64,000 nucleotides of DNA. It comes from Rhizophagus clarus. Lineage: Eukaryota; Glomeromycota; Glomeromycetes; Glomerales; Glomeraceae. The position numbers and the translations under genes were made by a program. The DNA lies in assembly GCA_015698045.1 (NCBI GenBank), contig BLAL01000206.1, positions 248,001 to 312,000 of the forward strand. The letters run 5' to 3'. The notes beneath the pieces are model-generated. The model was not told the DNA's origin. It saw nothing but the letters and a program-made list of their open reading frames with translations, and did not search any database. Shown in pieces: positions 1 through 12,264 of this stretch; the stretch's first letter is position 1, and every line of letters starts with the position of its first letter.

Positions 1-2189
1 GTATATTTGAGCATAGGCTAACTCAAATACATAACACTATAGTTTGTTGCGCAAATTGTTAAGAAATTCATCTAAGTCCATTATCTTAATGCTGTATGTA
101 ATCTAATTCTTTCTAAGGTAGCTCCGAATGTTTCAACCTTTGTAAAATAAAATTCATGGAATTTCTGATCTAAAGAATTTTTATCATAAATCCCATCTAG
201 TCCTTTAACTTAATCCCATCTTCCTGAAATCTTAAAGAATTTACATACTCTGACATCGATACTATCAAAAATCGTTTAAGAGAATTAGCTTAACTTACCC
301 CTTATCTTACTTTGTTTTCCAGTCTTCTCTATTTTTGAACCAATTACTTAGCCCTCTTCCTTTGGTCAACTTGTTGCTAAAGGAGTTCAGTGGTGATATT
401 GTTACGCTACTTCCTATGTTTATTCTTTGTCTTAATCTGATCCTTTCTCATTAACTTTTTTTTTATTTTATTTGTTGGTTTTGATGCAAGTTCATAGCTA
501 ATAAAGAAAAAAGTATAAAAGGCTGTGATGATGGTATTGAATACTATATTTGATAATTATAAATTCTAAAATAGAAGTTCTTATATCATATATAATAAAC
601 GTTTTATTATTATATTAATTTTAAATAACAAAATTACAAACAAAGATCATTATTATAATCGGTAACCTAACCCTTTTTAAAGGTTATTAAAGTTTAAAGA
701 AAGAAAGAAAGAATAAATATTTGATGATAAATCATAATGATTCAATTTGATCAATGAACTTCTTTTCCTTTTTATATGCTATTATGTACCTGAACAAACC
801 GACAAAAATACAGTGTTTGATCGAAAATCTTGTATATCCATATTCTTATTGTCACATGATTCGTTTGAATTGTGATTATCGATATCAATCAGTAAGTCAT
901 ATGATGATATGATATCCATTATCGATCGATCATTTCAATTGTAGAAAAAACGTTCTGGCATTTTACATATCAAATATTAGGAAAAAAAATGCTCCTTTTC
1001 ATATCGAATATTGGAAAAAACGTTCCGGTATCAATGACCTGAATAATCGATTGATCCGATTAAATCTCATTAATTTTAGTTAATCGACTGTCGTAATCAG
1101 TCTTCTGGTAGCATGGCATTGGGAAGAAGAGAAAAAAGATTTTTTCTTCAGCAATAATAAAATAATATAAGGAAAAAAATAGCCTCCATACTTTAAAAAC
1201 TTTCAAATATTATCAAATGCATAAATCAGGGAAATTGTTTAATCGATTATATATCACGGTCACAACTTTAATGTGTTCAACCTACTATAATTTATGGAAA
1301 CACTTTACAGATCGAATAGCTATGATGCGATCTTTATCTATAATTTCCAAAATGATGCATTTCATAAGATTAGAGATAAAAGAGATTTCTGAATAAATAT
1401 CAGATACCAGGAGTTGTTGCGTAAGAGACTAAGAAAACATGTTTTCGAATACTTCTGAAGCCAAGAAATTTTCGATGATATAATGTGTTATACGGCCACA
1501 AGTAGGTAAATTTATATGAACAATATAAGGTATAACCGATTAAAACAATTAATCAATTTCAAAACACATGAAAACTTAATTTTAGGTACATTAAGAAAAT
1601 CCAAAGGAAAAAAATAAGTAAAAAACGATCTTCCTATGTTATATATGGGATCTCTCGGCACTGGATGTGTAAACAATTGTCGTTAGTCACACGGTATCAT
1701 CAAAATTCAAATGAAGAGGAATCTATTTGTTCGTTTAATCTGCAATTAAGCAGAAGATTCAGTAGTAAATCAGTATTGATGAAAATAATTTTATTAGTCA
1801 AGTATAATAAAAATTAGTGGAAACAACAAAAAACTAGGACATAAGTACAAGGAATTATTGGATAGAACACTTCCTGCAAGATAAAATTTGCAAACTCAAA
1901 GACAAGGAATTAAATCCCATGTATGATAATAACAAACAATATTCTTATGAAGCTGAATGCCAGTAAAAGAACAAATATGAACAATGGAATGGGGATGGTC
2001 AGGATCTGTATACTATAGGGACTGAAATTGAAACTAAGGCGAAAGGCATTCAGAGACATATTTGCAAATTAAGCAAGCATAATGAAGCGCTACGAAAGGC
2101 TAAGGACAAAAATAAAAAAATAAAATCAAAAACCATATGTGGCTCTTTATCAATTGTTTGATTGAAAACGCGACCTTTGATTCTCAAAC
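1..2189. other. Gene-free AT-rich stretch
   Basis: I see no coding region, RNA gene or clear element here. All frames are closed by frequent stops. From about 1,850 to 2,150 the base composition is somewhat less AT-biased, and one frame reads as a lysine-rich fragment. This could be more of the decayed gene that follows, but I could not align it to any family. Confidence 0.5.
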
Positions 2190-2440
2190 AAAAGAGCATT
2201 GAAAGCTTTCGTCGAGGATCCGCATTTCTACATTATTCATAATCTGGTTGTGTGCACCTTTCCCTTGAGGACATTTAATACTCTCGAAATGGGAAACTCT
2301 GTAATTTTCGCGACCGACTACAGTCAAATCAGCGACTGCCAAAGCTTCTGCACCTTCAGTAACAAAACCCGCAATTCTACTTGTCTTTTTACCGTCAGTT
2401 TCTCTAGTTTCTTGTTTGGTTTACCAGAATTCAAGTTGGT
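2190..2440 (-). pseudogene. DNA topoisomerase II relic, inverted block (TOPRIM part)
   Basis: Read on the minus strand, one frame gives VTEGAEALAVADLTVVGRE followed by a run ending HNQIMNNVEM. This resembles the TOPRIM motif of eukaryotic topoisomerase II (family form LTEGDSAKALAVSGL, then a GKLLNVRE block, then a QIMNN-type segment). The metal-binding and catalytic acidic context is partly lost: the family EGDSAKAL reads EGAEALAV. The adjacent plus-strand sequence carries the next part of the same enzyme, so this block appears inverted relative to the rest of the relic. There is no usable start or splice structure. It is a dead fragment. The family call is inferred from motif recall, not from an alignment. 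Confidence 0.5.
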
Positions 2441-2463
2441 TGGAAAATAATGATAACAGATAA

Positions 2464-4000
2464 TAGTAAAATCTGGAATATTAAGTGTTACAAAGGTCTC
2501 GGTACAAGTGCTTTTGAAGAAGTCAAAGAATACTTAAAGATCTAAACCCATTCAAAACAATTCAAGGAGGTTAATTGACATGGTTTTCAACAAGAAGGAA
2601 GCCCAGTGATCGAAAAGAATGGTTGGAACATGGAACCTACATGAATCATAATGTTAAAGAATCACTATTACTGACTTTATAAACAAAGAGTTGACATTGT
2701 TCAGTCGAGTTGACAATGAAAATCTATACCGAATGTCGATGGTTTTAAATCTGGCTAAAGAAAAGTTCTTAGCTCCGTCATTAGCTGGTGCGGTTCTAGC
2801 CGAGGCAACATATGATGATTCCAGTCTTCAGGGTACTATCGTTGCAATGGATAACTTTGTTGGTTCAACAATATCAACGTTCTTCATGGAGTGGGTCAGT
2901 TTGGTGCAAGAAGTCAAGTAAGTTTTTTAATATCTTAATGACTACCTATGTAATAATCTATATTTTGTTTAATATGAATTATGATTTTCATGAATGTAAT
3001 CATAATAGGGTGATAAATATGCAGTACACGATTGATCAGATTGATATTTTACCCTCATGATGGCGTTTTACTTACTACTGTAAAGATGATATAACGATGA
3101 TGGTCAGATCGTTGAACCTGAATGGTATTTCCCATTATTCTCATGATTCTTTTCAACGGTTCAGAGAGTATCGGAACCGGTTAGTTTAAATTATTTTTTT
3201 TAATATAGTAGTTCAATATTAGTTAATTAATATGGATTTTATTAGGTTATAGTAAATATTGTCAACAACTTGAAACTAATGATTGATTAGTGGTGAAAAT
3301 CCAGTTCCTATACGCCTTAGTATCATGTTTTTGGGGTGTATTAACAGATAAACAAAGATAAATATAAAGTTTGCGGTACAATGTAAGTAGTAGATCAGAA
3401 GTTAGGATTGCTGAATTGCTGATTCGTGTTTGGACAAGAATATAAGGAACAACTGGAACAATGGGCTTCAGGAACACAAGAGTACCTGCCTGATTAATTG
3501 TATGTTATATATATAATTCTTTTACGTGTAATATCTTTTGATTCTTATTATTTATAGAGAATCGCTCGATAACTAACATCGATTTCACGTTGATAGTGAT
3601 TTCGCAGCTCCATATAGTTCAGGTAATTTATCAAGTGCCATGCATACGGTTTAGTACTAGCACAAAAACTTTGATGGAAAAGGAAGAATCAAAAATTACA
3701 GTTCAGCTGAAGAGATTCGTTTGGATTTCTACAGTATAATTATAGACCGTAAAGAAAAGATCATATGTTGAAGGTATTAGAACTCAAAATAAATCAGCTA
3801 AGGAATAAGGCCAGATATATACAAATGAAGATAGACCATAATCTTGAATTTGAAGGCTTCAAGCGGAGATCATTAAGTTACTCGAATCTGAACGGTTCGA
3901 AAAATGTAGAAACGTTAAGGAAGAGAAAAGTGATGATGAAGACAAGACCAGCAATGATGGCGAAGGGCTTGAATACTAAATCCCAGTAATGGTATCAATA
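2464..4000 (+). pseudogene. DNA topoisomerase II relic (winged-helix and tower region)
   Basis: Collinear topoisomerase II fragments occur in shifting frames. At 2,468 KIWNIKCYKGLGTS matches the conserved YKGLGTS segment. At about 2,680 a segment reads DFINKELTLFSRVDNEN, followed by SLQGTIVAMDNFVGS, matching the family's FINKEL-LFS and TIV-MAQNFVGSNN blocks. After a GTAAGT intron ending near 3,009, DDGQIVEPEWYFP matches the family's DDG-x-IEPEWYMPIIP block. At about 3,680-3,980 FDGKGRIKNYSSAEEIR and LELKINQLRNKARYI match the tower and linker segment. Stops and frame changes throughout mean it cannot make the enzyme. The catalytic tyrosine segment is not recognisable. It was probably a duplicated gene copy that has decayed. 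Confidence 0.6.
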
Positions 4001-4869
4001 CTATCAACGAAACTATGCTGAAATGTCTCTTTCGGAAATGGAATTAAGGCAATCTCTCATCTTGATTAACCTCTTTGGTGATGATTTTTTTCCTTTGTTT
4101 TTTTATTGTACCTGAAAATAAGTTTGTTTTAAAGTTGTTTGTACTTATGTTGATACTAAATTGTACTCAATTTACCAAAATTTAAATTAGGCTTACAACT
4201 GTTTGATGCGACGGTAGCTGTACATTTCGGTACCTAGATGCAAGATTCTTTCAGTACATTATGAAGCAATTTAGCAGTTTCTTTTTATTAATCGCGCTAG
4301 AGGTTTAGTTTTATGTAGTTATTGAAGTTGTGACGCACCAATTCGCTGCTGTGATAAACGAAATGGTTTATTTTAACAATTTAGATATTTGGTAGTAAAA
4401 CAATGTTTTTAGCTCAGAAAGTTTTGGAATAACTCTAGAAATAATATATAAAATTTAGTGATATCCCTTTACATGCATATTGTATAAAAAAATGAATTTA
4501 ACGTTTAAGTTGTTAATATATACAGTAGACCGCAAAAAAAACGCGTCACTATTGAATAAATTTACAATATAAATACTATTTTTAATATATAATAATAACA
4601 AATTTATATTTATTTAAAGTTAAGATATCTGACAATATTTTAATTAATAATATGATAAAATTTATAAAAATCATTTAATTTGTAAATTATTATCCAAGAC
4701 AGATATAGCAAAACAAATGCCAAATTTAAATTTTTTTAACAAAGGTTGTTATTAAGAAAATTAATTTTAAAAAAATTAATAATTTACTATAAAGATCTAT
4801 GATTTTCAATAATATAAAATTAATTTGACCCTCCGATTTTTTGTGACCTAAAGTCAAAATTAATTTTAA
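4001..4869. other. Gene-free stretch with a lone Tc1-like end
   Basis: I see no coding region. At 4,521 a sequence starting CAGTAGACCGCAAAAAAAAC, preceded by TA, resembles a Tc1/mariner-type terminal repeat. I found no matching inverted partner in the next kilobase, so it is at best a solo end. The remainder is A/T runs. Confidence 0.4.
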
Positions 4870-5700
4870 CCATTTCGACTATTTCAGAGGCCAGAAATTA
4901 GCCAATTTCAGTTTCGTATATAACTGGGTTGTATGTACTATTGGAGAATTACTTTGTCCATTAGTCTCCCATCTCTTGGACGTTTAAAAGAAAGGAAACC
5001 TTTCAAACTGTGATCTATGATATTTCAAAAAGTATGATATATGCAGCAATTAGTCATCCATAGAAATGCTCACCTCTTCCTTCGTAAAGCAAATGCAATT
5101 GATAAGTTGATTGCCTACTTTGAAAATTGAGCGAAATTGGTCAAGGTTTTACAGAAGCAGATCGCAGCACCCTCAGTTGGAGTCGTCATGCAACTTCTTT
5201 CGTAAAATTGAAGAAATCCTCTTCGAAGAAATCCGCTAAGAATTCTGATCCTAAGGGTATAACTACGGAATCGAATCAGCTTCCAATAAGAAATTCGCGT
5301 AGAAGGTTTTCATTCTTCCATTGGTGATAGATGGAAAAGCAAGGGTGGCTGATCTAAATTTTTAAATGTGATTTAGCGACAATCAAGGAAACTCTTGAAG
5401 CTGGTGTCAATACGGAATGCACGTTCGGAGCGTTTAATCAAGCCTCTAGCGTGTACTGGGATTAGTTAATTTTTACAAATACTAGCTTGAGATGTCTAGT
5501 GGTTGTTAGGTATTTTGTAGTCCCAATTTTTTCTTTTCTAGGTTTTGTTTCCTTATTTTTCCGGTTTGATAGATGGACGCAATGGTAGCATCTGCATCCC
5601 TTGTGGGCAGATAGATGTAAACTTGTAATGTTAGATTTGTATTCTTTACGAATTTACCATATTCAATAAAGCATTACACGTTACCATTATGGTAAAAAAA
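4870..5700 (+). mobile_element. 5'-truncated ORF1-only retroposon (copy D)
   Basis: This is a 3' fragment of the same retroposon family as copies A-C. Frame-shifted pieces read VHWSPISWTFKRKETFQTVI (compare the VRWFPASW-type and FQAVI blocks of the other copies), then KLIAYFEN (copy B: KMIAYFES), then TLSWSRHATSFVKLKKSSSK (copy B: KLSWYRHT, then a basic Ser-rich tail). A 3' untranslated region follows, with AATAAA at 5,665-5,670 and a short A-run at about 5,694, like the other copies. The 5' half is missing, as is usual for incomplete target-primed reverse transcription. The coding region carries several stops and frameshifts and is not functional. I could not define a target-site duplication. 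Confidence 0.6.
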
Positions 5701-8530
5701 TATATATATATATAGATATAAAGCTAAAAATAGATAGATTTATATTAAGTATTATATTGTATGAATTCTCAGCCTGAAAATTATAAAAAATAATATAATA
5801 TAAGAAACTAAAAATTTGATCATCATTTTAATTACAAAATGACTACCCTTATTGACATCTAGTTGATTATAGCATCATGCTTTGTCTTTGTTAAATATTG
5901 AAAATATGAGTTGTTAAGATAAAGCAGATCCTTCATACAAGAAAATAACTTTATTCATGTTAACAATTCAAAGAAAATAAAATACAAAAACTTGACTCCC
6001 AACCTATCAAAGATAATATGTCAATATAATTGCTAATACTACAACTAATAAATTCCAAGATAAAAAAAATTCTTTAAATACAAACACTCTAAATAAAAAT
6101 TTATGTACTACAATCCCCTTGCCTTCACATCAATGGGGTTTCCTTTAAATGCATTTTCATTTTCTGTAAAGCTATTATTAACCTACATTTGATAAAATTA
6201 TAATATTATGATGGTTATTTTTAAAAAATGGATAATAATATTATTCCTATTTAGTTATCGCGTTTTACGCTAGTAATTTTCGATGTCTATAGCATCATTC
6301 GAAGAATTAGATTAAACGAGCATACTCGATTTTAGAAGAGCATGCCGGGTTCACCACCAATCCACTACTGATTTATTACCGTAGTAGTTCTTTGTGTCAC
6401 TCTTACGGAAAAAATTTGAAACCATGTAATGAAAATTGATCAACTTAATTATTTCAATCTGAACATAGGGCTACTTCATTGTCGCGTTCCCTTCCTTCCT
6501 CCGGGAGGTTCTTCATTCTTCGGAGGCTATACTCAAATACGGTTATAGTCACATATCCTGGATCGCTTCTTTTATGTACGGAGGAAAATAGTGTAAAACA
6601 GTTACCGAATTTTGCTTTACTATTCTATCAATCGACCAATATTTGCCCAACTCTTAGATGCTAACCCTGAAGAAAAACTACATCACTCTTTCAGCTTCGT
6701 TATAAGTTCAAAAATATTAAATTCTTCCTTCTAGAAAATAGCTAAACCTATAAAGAAAATTCAAATCTGCAAGATAAATCCATTTTTTGGCTTGACTTTA
6801 TTGGTAGAAATGCTCCGTCTATATTTCCCCTCACCAGAATTGTAAAAGGAGAATTGAATCATAGGAAATAATCCGAAGCGATTTTATAAAAGGATTTTCA
6901 CAATTAAGATAGTTCCAACCGGAAAATATCTGAAGCTTGATCAACTGAAGCAAAAGCCGAAGATGCATCATTAATAAATGCTAAAAGAGAAAATCTTTCT
7001 CTGACTCTATTTCCTCTCATCAAATTGTGAAAATTGTTAAAGGGAAATTAATATTTATCATGAAATTAAAAAAAAAAAACTTTTTCTTCTCGATCTCTAA
7101 TCCATAAATTTTAATGTTTGTTATGAGAAAAACATCTCCGTCCCTAACTTTGACTTCATTTAATAAGTGTTAAAAAAGAAAACCTTTCCGTCTCTATTTC
7201 TTCTCGTAAAAATTATGAGAGTAAAATTTAATCAAAGATATAATCTTCATCTTGTGTAAAGAGATCTTAAAACTTTTGACTCTCTTCAATATCTTAAATT
7301 ATTTTAAAATATGGATTAACTCTTGTTCGGCTCCCTCGATTAATAACGTCCGATAAAATCCAAAGATTTCTACTTCGCCTTCTCTAGAGAGTTGCTTTCT
7401 TTTTTGACTGATTTCATGAACATATATATTGAATTAAGAATTAATTAATATGATAGTATATTGTTGATGATATTTTTGTTATAGGATTTATGATCCTCGA
7501 CGAAGTAAAAGTATGTAACAGTGATATCTACTCGTTTGGCTATGATATCGACTAATACATAAAAATTGACTAAGGAAGCTATTTAATAAGGATGTAAACC
7601 TTGTATGGTATAAACTTATCCAATAATATGGCGCTCTTTCCAATCCTGTCGTCGGAAAAGATGAATACTTAAACGAGTGCCAAGCTTCGAATGCGTTCTT
7701 GACCACAATCCGTTTCTTCATTGCCCTTCTTGTATTTTAATAAGTAAAAGAAAATAGATCGAATTAGACAATATCAAATTGGCGAGTCGATAAAAAGTTG
7801 ATATATATTCTCTCATAAGACATGACTATTATTAAAACATATCATAAACTAAGAAACGTAAACTTCGCAGTAAAGTTCCGGTTCAGTGTTGGACAAATGG
7901 ACCTACTGGACATGTAGGTCCAATTGTACTGAACCTAGACATCTAGGATCAGTTGAATTAACCAGATCAAAGAGGTCTCCCAACGCTTGGCTGTTTAAAA
8001 GGTAAATATCTATAAATAAATATTGATCATTTATCTAAATATGTATTAATTAAATAAGGGGGATCAGGAAGGTTTCTCAGTGGATATTAGGAATTCAAAA
8101 ATAATATTAATTTTTTCTTGATAATTACATTTAAGTGATTAACTATTAAGGGATTATCAGAGAAATTATTATTATTATTTTAAAAACCTTCCCCACGACA
8201 TGTACCTATATAAGTAGTATTATTATAGTAAAAAATAGATATCCCACAGACCCACACCACTCATTACTCACTAGTCCTAGAGAGGTGTGATATCTAACCG
8301 TCGCCAATCACGTTTGCGTTGTTTATATTTATTTCAGGGTCTGATCTCTATTTGCCACACCCAATTGGATGTCACCTGTGTTACCATAAACATATAGCCA
8401 AAGGTGTTTTCTGAACGCGTGAAAATTTACTAAAAAAGACATGGTCAGTAGAATAAAAAGAATAGCAATGTAGTGATTTTTCTGTTTTACATTTCTTTTT
8501 ATCTAACTTCAACTATATATGTCTTCACAA
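5701..8530. other. Gene-free stretch before the kinesin-like gene
   Basis: An (AT)n microsatellite sits at 5,699-5,716. I recognise no protein family in the short open frames at 6,479-6,664 (plus) or 7,488-7,721 (minus). A TATA-like CCTATATAAG lies at about 8,203 with no convincing gene directly after it. A cluster of palindromes lies at 7,880-7,947 and is listed separately. Confidence 0.5.
7880..7947. repeat. Nested palindromes (hairpin-forming)
   Basis: Two perfect 8 bp inverted pairs are nested: GGTTCAGT (7,880-7,887) with ACTGAACC (7,928-7,935), and inside them GGACCTAC (7,899-7,906) with GTAGGTCC (7,914-7,921). A third palindrome, CCTAGA-CA-TCTAGG, follows at 7,934-7,947. The start CAGTGTTGGAC resembles a hAT-type terminus, so this could be a tiny fold-back element. 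It could also form an RNA or DNA hairpin. No gene is attached to it. Confidence 0.5.
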
Positions 8531-10107
8531 ATGGAAAATTCATTCCTCGAAAGAGACGTAAAACAGTATGTTTTCTTTCTTTTTTTCAAAAATAGTTTTG
8601 ATAAAATATGCTGTATAAATTTTTAATACTATTTTTTGTCAACTTTGATAGAGTCGTTGAGAACGCCTTGACTTCTTTAAGTCAAGAAGAACTAACAATA
8701 TTAAAAATGATTATTAAAGAAAAGGTAATAATTAATTTATTTATTTTTAAAAAAAGATGTTTCATAAAATTTAATATAGTATAATCCGTTCGAATATCTA
8801 CTTAAGTGCGAAGCAATAATCAAACGAAGATCATTGTATGAGTCCCTTTTAGAAGAAACTTATAATAATAAATCAAATGCTGAAGAAGTCATTCGAAAGA
8901 ACCCACTCGACCAACGCATGAATAATAATTGCGATATTCAAGTAATATGTCGTGTTCGTCCTTTTTCTGATAATGAAATAAAGAACAAAATCGAACCGGC
9001 TGAATTGAAGTTCTCTGATGATAAGCGTATCATTTATGTTTACGCTGAGGGATTAAACATGCAAGTCATGACATCATCATATGAGTTTGAACGCGTTTTC
9101 GATGGAAGTGCGGACCAAGAAGAAATTTATTCTGAACTTAGTCCGCTTGTGCAATCAGCCATTAGTGGACAAAATATTTGCATATTCACATACGGGAGTT
9201 CTGGTTCTGGAAAAACTTACACGATGGAAGGTGACGCGTACAGCCCAGAGAAGAAAGGAATAATTCCTCGAGTCATTGATGAAATTTATGACAAAATTGA
9301 AGATTACAAAGAACTTGGATGGAGCTTTGTAGTTCACGTCCAATATATTAAAATTTATAACGAGACAATTCAAGACTTACTTATAGATGAAGATAAGACG
9401 ACTAATACGTGTAATAATCACGAAAGGTCATACGGTGATCGCAAGAAACCATGTAAGATAATGTACAATGAAGATACTCGTATGACGGTTATTGAAAATG
9501 CTCAAAGATGTAAATAATTTTTATTCATTTTATAAATTTGCTATCATTATCATAGTATTAATTTTATTTTTAATTTTCCTAGGTAATATCAGCCAAAAGA
9601 AAGATATGGAAAATTTAGTGCATAAAATTTTGGCTTGTAAATCCAAATCGTCAACAACTAAACCTTCAAGTCATAGCGTATTAATCCTTCACTTAGAAGG
9701 AGTAAATCCACTTGAAAATATGAGCAGCCGAAGTGCTCTTAGCCTAATCGATCTAGCATGCCCTGAAAACACTAATAAATCATCAGGCTTTGCTCAAATT
9801 ACAGAAGCCCAGATTATAAATAGGCAAGTTTTCTACCTTAGGAATGCGATTCAACAAACCAACCGCGCTAACTATTGTGACACAACATTAACGAGTTTGT
9901 TGAAATATTCGCTCGGTAAAGTATTTTTATTATTAATTGATTTTATTGATCTTTTAAGTATTAATCTTTTTTTTTTTTTTTCTAGATGGTGCTGCAAAAG
10001 TGTGCATGATAGTCAATGTATCACCTTTAGCTGATTCGGTTAACGAGACTAAAAGAAGTCTAAATTTTGGACGAATTGTTCGAAATATGAAAGCAGGAAT
10101 GGCGTAA
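8531..10107 (+). CDS. Kinesin-14-like motor protein with degenerate switch motifs
   Basis: Five exons join in frame: 8,531-8,565, 8,652-8,724, 8,780-9,509, 9,583-9,915 and 9,986-10,107, all with GT-AG introns of 55-86 bases. The product is 430 residues. After about 88 N-terminal residues the motor begins with IQVICRVRP (89-97). A canonical P-loop GSSGSGKT lies at 175-182. The C-terminus ends right after LNFGRIVRNMKAG, so the motor is C-terminal, as in kinesin-14 (Kar3/Ncd type). Switch I, normally SSRSH, reads KPSSH. Switch II, normally DLAGSE, reads DLACPE (336-341). The usual microtubule-binding HIPYRNSKLT segment is replaced by RANYCDTTLTSLL. Nucleotide binding may survive, but coupled ATPase activity is doubtful. 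It may be a pseudo-motor like the non-catalytic partners of Kar3, or a decaying paralogue. The first ATG was chosen because all five exons then stay open. Confidence 0.8.
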
Positions 10108-11987
10108 CGATCAAATATAATCTTTACAAAATCCGAATCGTTGTTATCTTTAACGTGTTGAAGTTGAATAATTCGTATTTAGATCTCACATATATACATT
10201 GATATTTTTTTACAATACTTTATTAAAATTGAAAAGAAGTACTAAGAAAGCAAAAACCTATGAGATTGTTAAATGAGTAATCCAAAACACACGTTTATAT
10301 TGTACCTAAGTTCGTTGATATTATATAACGAAAATTTCATAATAAAAAAGTCTGTCACGTGTATTTAATTTATTAACGTTTAATATTTATAATAAAGTGA
10401 ATTCACATGAGGGGTTCTACGACCTTATGTACATGCAAGATATATCTAATTATGGCAATTAATAATTCTTTTATTCACAACTTTTCTGATTTTGAATATT
10501 CGGATGTAATCTATTCGGAGATATACACTGCGTTTCTTTCAATTTTAAAATTCTATAAGAGTCATGATAACCTTTTTCGTTTTATAATTGTTTTTCTATG
10601 ACAAATTAATTCATATGTACACGGAGACAAAAATTTCAATAATATGAAAATAGGTCGTAATTATAAGTTAGATAAGTTAGATATGGCATTATATTTATAT
10701 TTATCATAAATTTTTTCATGTAATTTTAAATTTTATTTGTCGCTCTATCAAAACAATACGTGAGACAATTATTTTAGCATTTTTATTTAATAAAAATTAA
10801 TTTAAAGTATAAAACTTAAACAGTCGGTAATAATAACAATTGGGCTAATAAAATCGGAATAAAGTTATACTGACACAAATTAAGAAGCGAATAAGATCCT
10901 TGACGTTACAAAAATAAGTTTTTATTGTTCAACTATAATTGAAACGCTCGGACTTAGAATGGTACGTAACACATAAAATGAATGAATTATTTACGTTACT
11001 AATTATTTTAATTATTTACGTTTATAGGCTAGAAAAGAAGTTACGGCTAAAAAAAATTAGAATACAATAATCCCAAAAGTGAGTGTAAATAATGTGTACC
11101 GCAGTTTCATTTTATCCAATCAGTGAAAATCTTGAATATATATACTGGTGGAAATTGAGATGATTGATAGTTTTCATCGTAAATACTACGATTTTATTGT
11201 TAATAATAATATTGTGTTATATATTTTATTGATAAAAAATTAATTACTGTAGGAATCTTTTGACGAAACTAGAAAGTTTTTTATTTAAACAAAGAAGCTT
11301 CAAAACGCGATACCTCCTTAAGTATTATCATTAATTTTTAATTTAAAATTTTTATTAATGAAAATTGGGACTCAACTTTCCTAGTATAGATAGAATTTAG
11401 CTATGCATACAAATCCAAATTCGGTCATTTATAATCAAACAATTAATTTCTTATATAGGGATTTTATTAGATTTTGTAATTCAAACGCGTATTTCATAAC
11501 AAACTTCCGAATATTTATTTAATTTTATTATATATATATTTTTAATTTTATTCGGTTTTTTAGTTTCTTATTTGGCAAAATAAAGGAATAATTAAATGAA
11601 AACAATTATAAATTATTTATAATTTTATTCACTTTTTTATCTTCTTTATAATTACGTTTAATAGACTGATATTGGTCCATATCTAGTTACATTCGGGTTT
11701 ATTATGGATTGTGTATTGCTTCTATATATTCAATAATCCAAAATTACACGTAGATGCTCCTTTATCTCGCTTATAATCTTTTATTACTTAACATATTTGG
11801 TTATAGATATCTGCCTTTTTTTGATTTAAAAAAGTTCAATAACTTTGATTATGGAGTACGGACTTGTTATATAGTTGAAAATATATACACGTGTATCAGT
11901 CACGATCAGAACATAATTTATTATTCATTCCTAAAGTATAAATATGGGTGAATTTTCCTTACTTTTTCAATTTAAATAAAGTTCAAA
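10108..11987. other. Gene-free AT-rich stretch after the kinesin-like gene
   Basis: An AATAAA at 10,342-10,347 could serve as poly(A) signal for the kinesin-like gene. Otherwise I see no gene or recognisable repeat; the short open frames at 10,407 and 11,754 have no family resemblance. Confidence 0.5.
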
Positions 11988-12254
11988 ATGAAATTTATTC
12001 AATACAAATTTGTTGAAAAAAAAAAGAAACAATTGAATTGTTTCTCGTTGTTTTGGATGCACCTTGTATCCGAACAAAAAAAAAATTCATCAAAAAAAGA
12101 TCAATCAAAAAGAAAACAAAAACGGCAAAGAAAGATCACAATGAAGGAGGCAGCAGTAGAGTGGGGAAAACTGAAGGATCGGGAGAAAATGAAATGGAAG
12201 GAATTGTACTGTGGAATGTATGGCCGGTCCATCATGACACAGTGCGATTCATAA
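11988..12254 (+). CDS. Possible HMG-box fragment (small basic ORF)
   Basis: An 88-residue open frame has a lysine/arginine-rich middle followed by ITMKEAAVEWGKLKDREKM and then KWKELY. This looks like helices 2-3 of an HMG box, whose common pattern is a small-residue helix, W, then EK..W/Y. Glomeromycotina have many HMG-box genes, so a fragment is plausible. Helix 1 with its usual proline and aromatic residues is not visible upstream, so this is either a truncated gene or a chance resemblance. A perfect 19 bp palindrome (GAAACAATT-G-AATTGTTTC) lies within the 5' part of the frame at about 12,027. Just after the stop come duplicated intron-like units, which could be spliced to this transcript. 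Confidence 0.3.
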   Translation: MKFIQYKFVEKKKKQLNCFSLFWMHLVSEQKKNSSKKDQSKRKQKRQRKITMKEAAVEWGKLKDREKMKWKELYCGMYGRSIMTQCDS

Positions 12255-12264
12255 TCCTTCCGAG

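Noticed and set aside
4521..4860. Possible Tc1/mariner element starting CAGTAGACCGC
   Set aside because: No inverted partner or transposase could be found downstream; only a solo end can be claimed.
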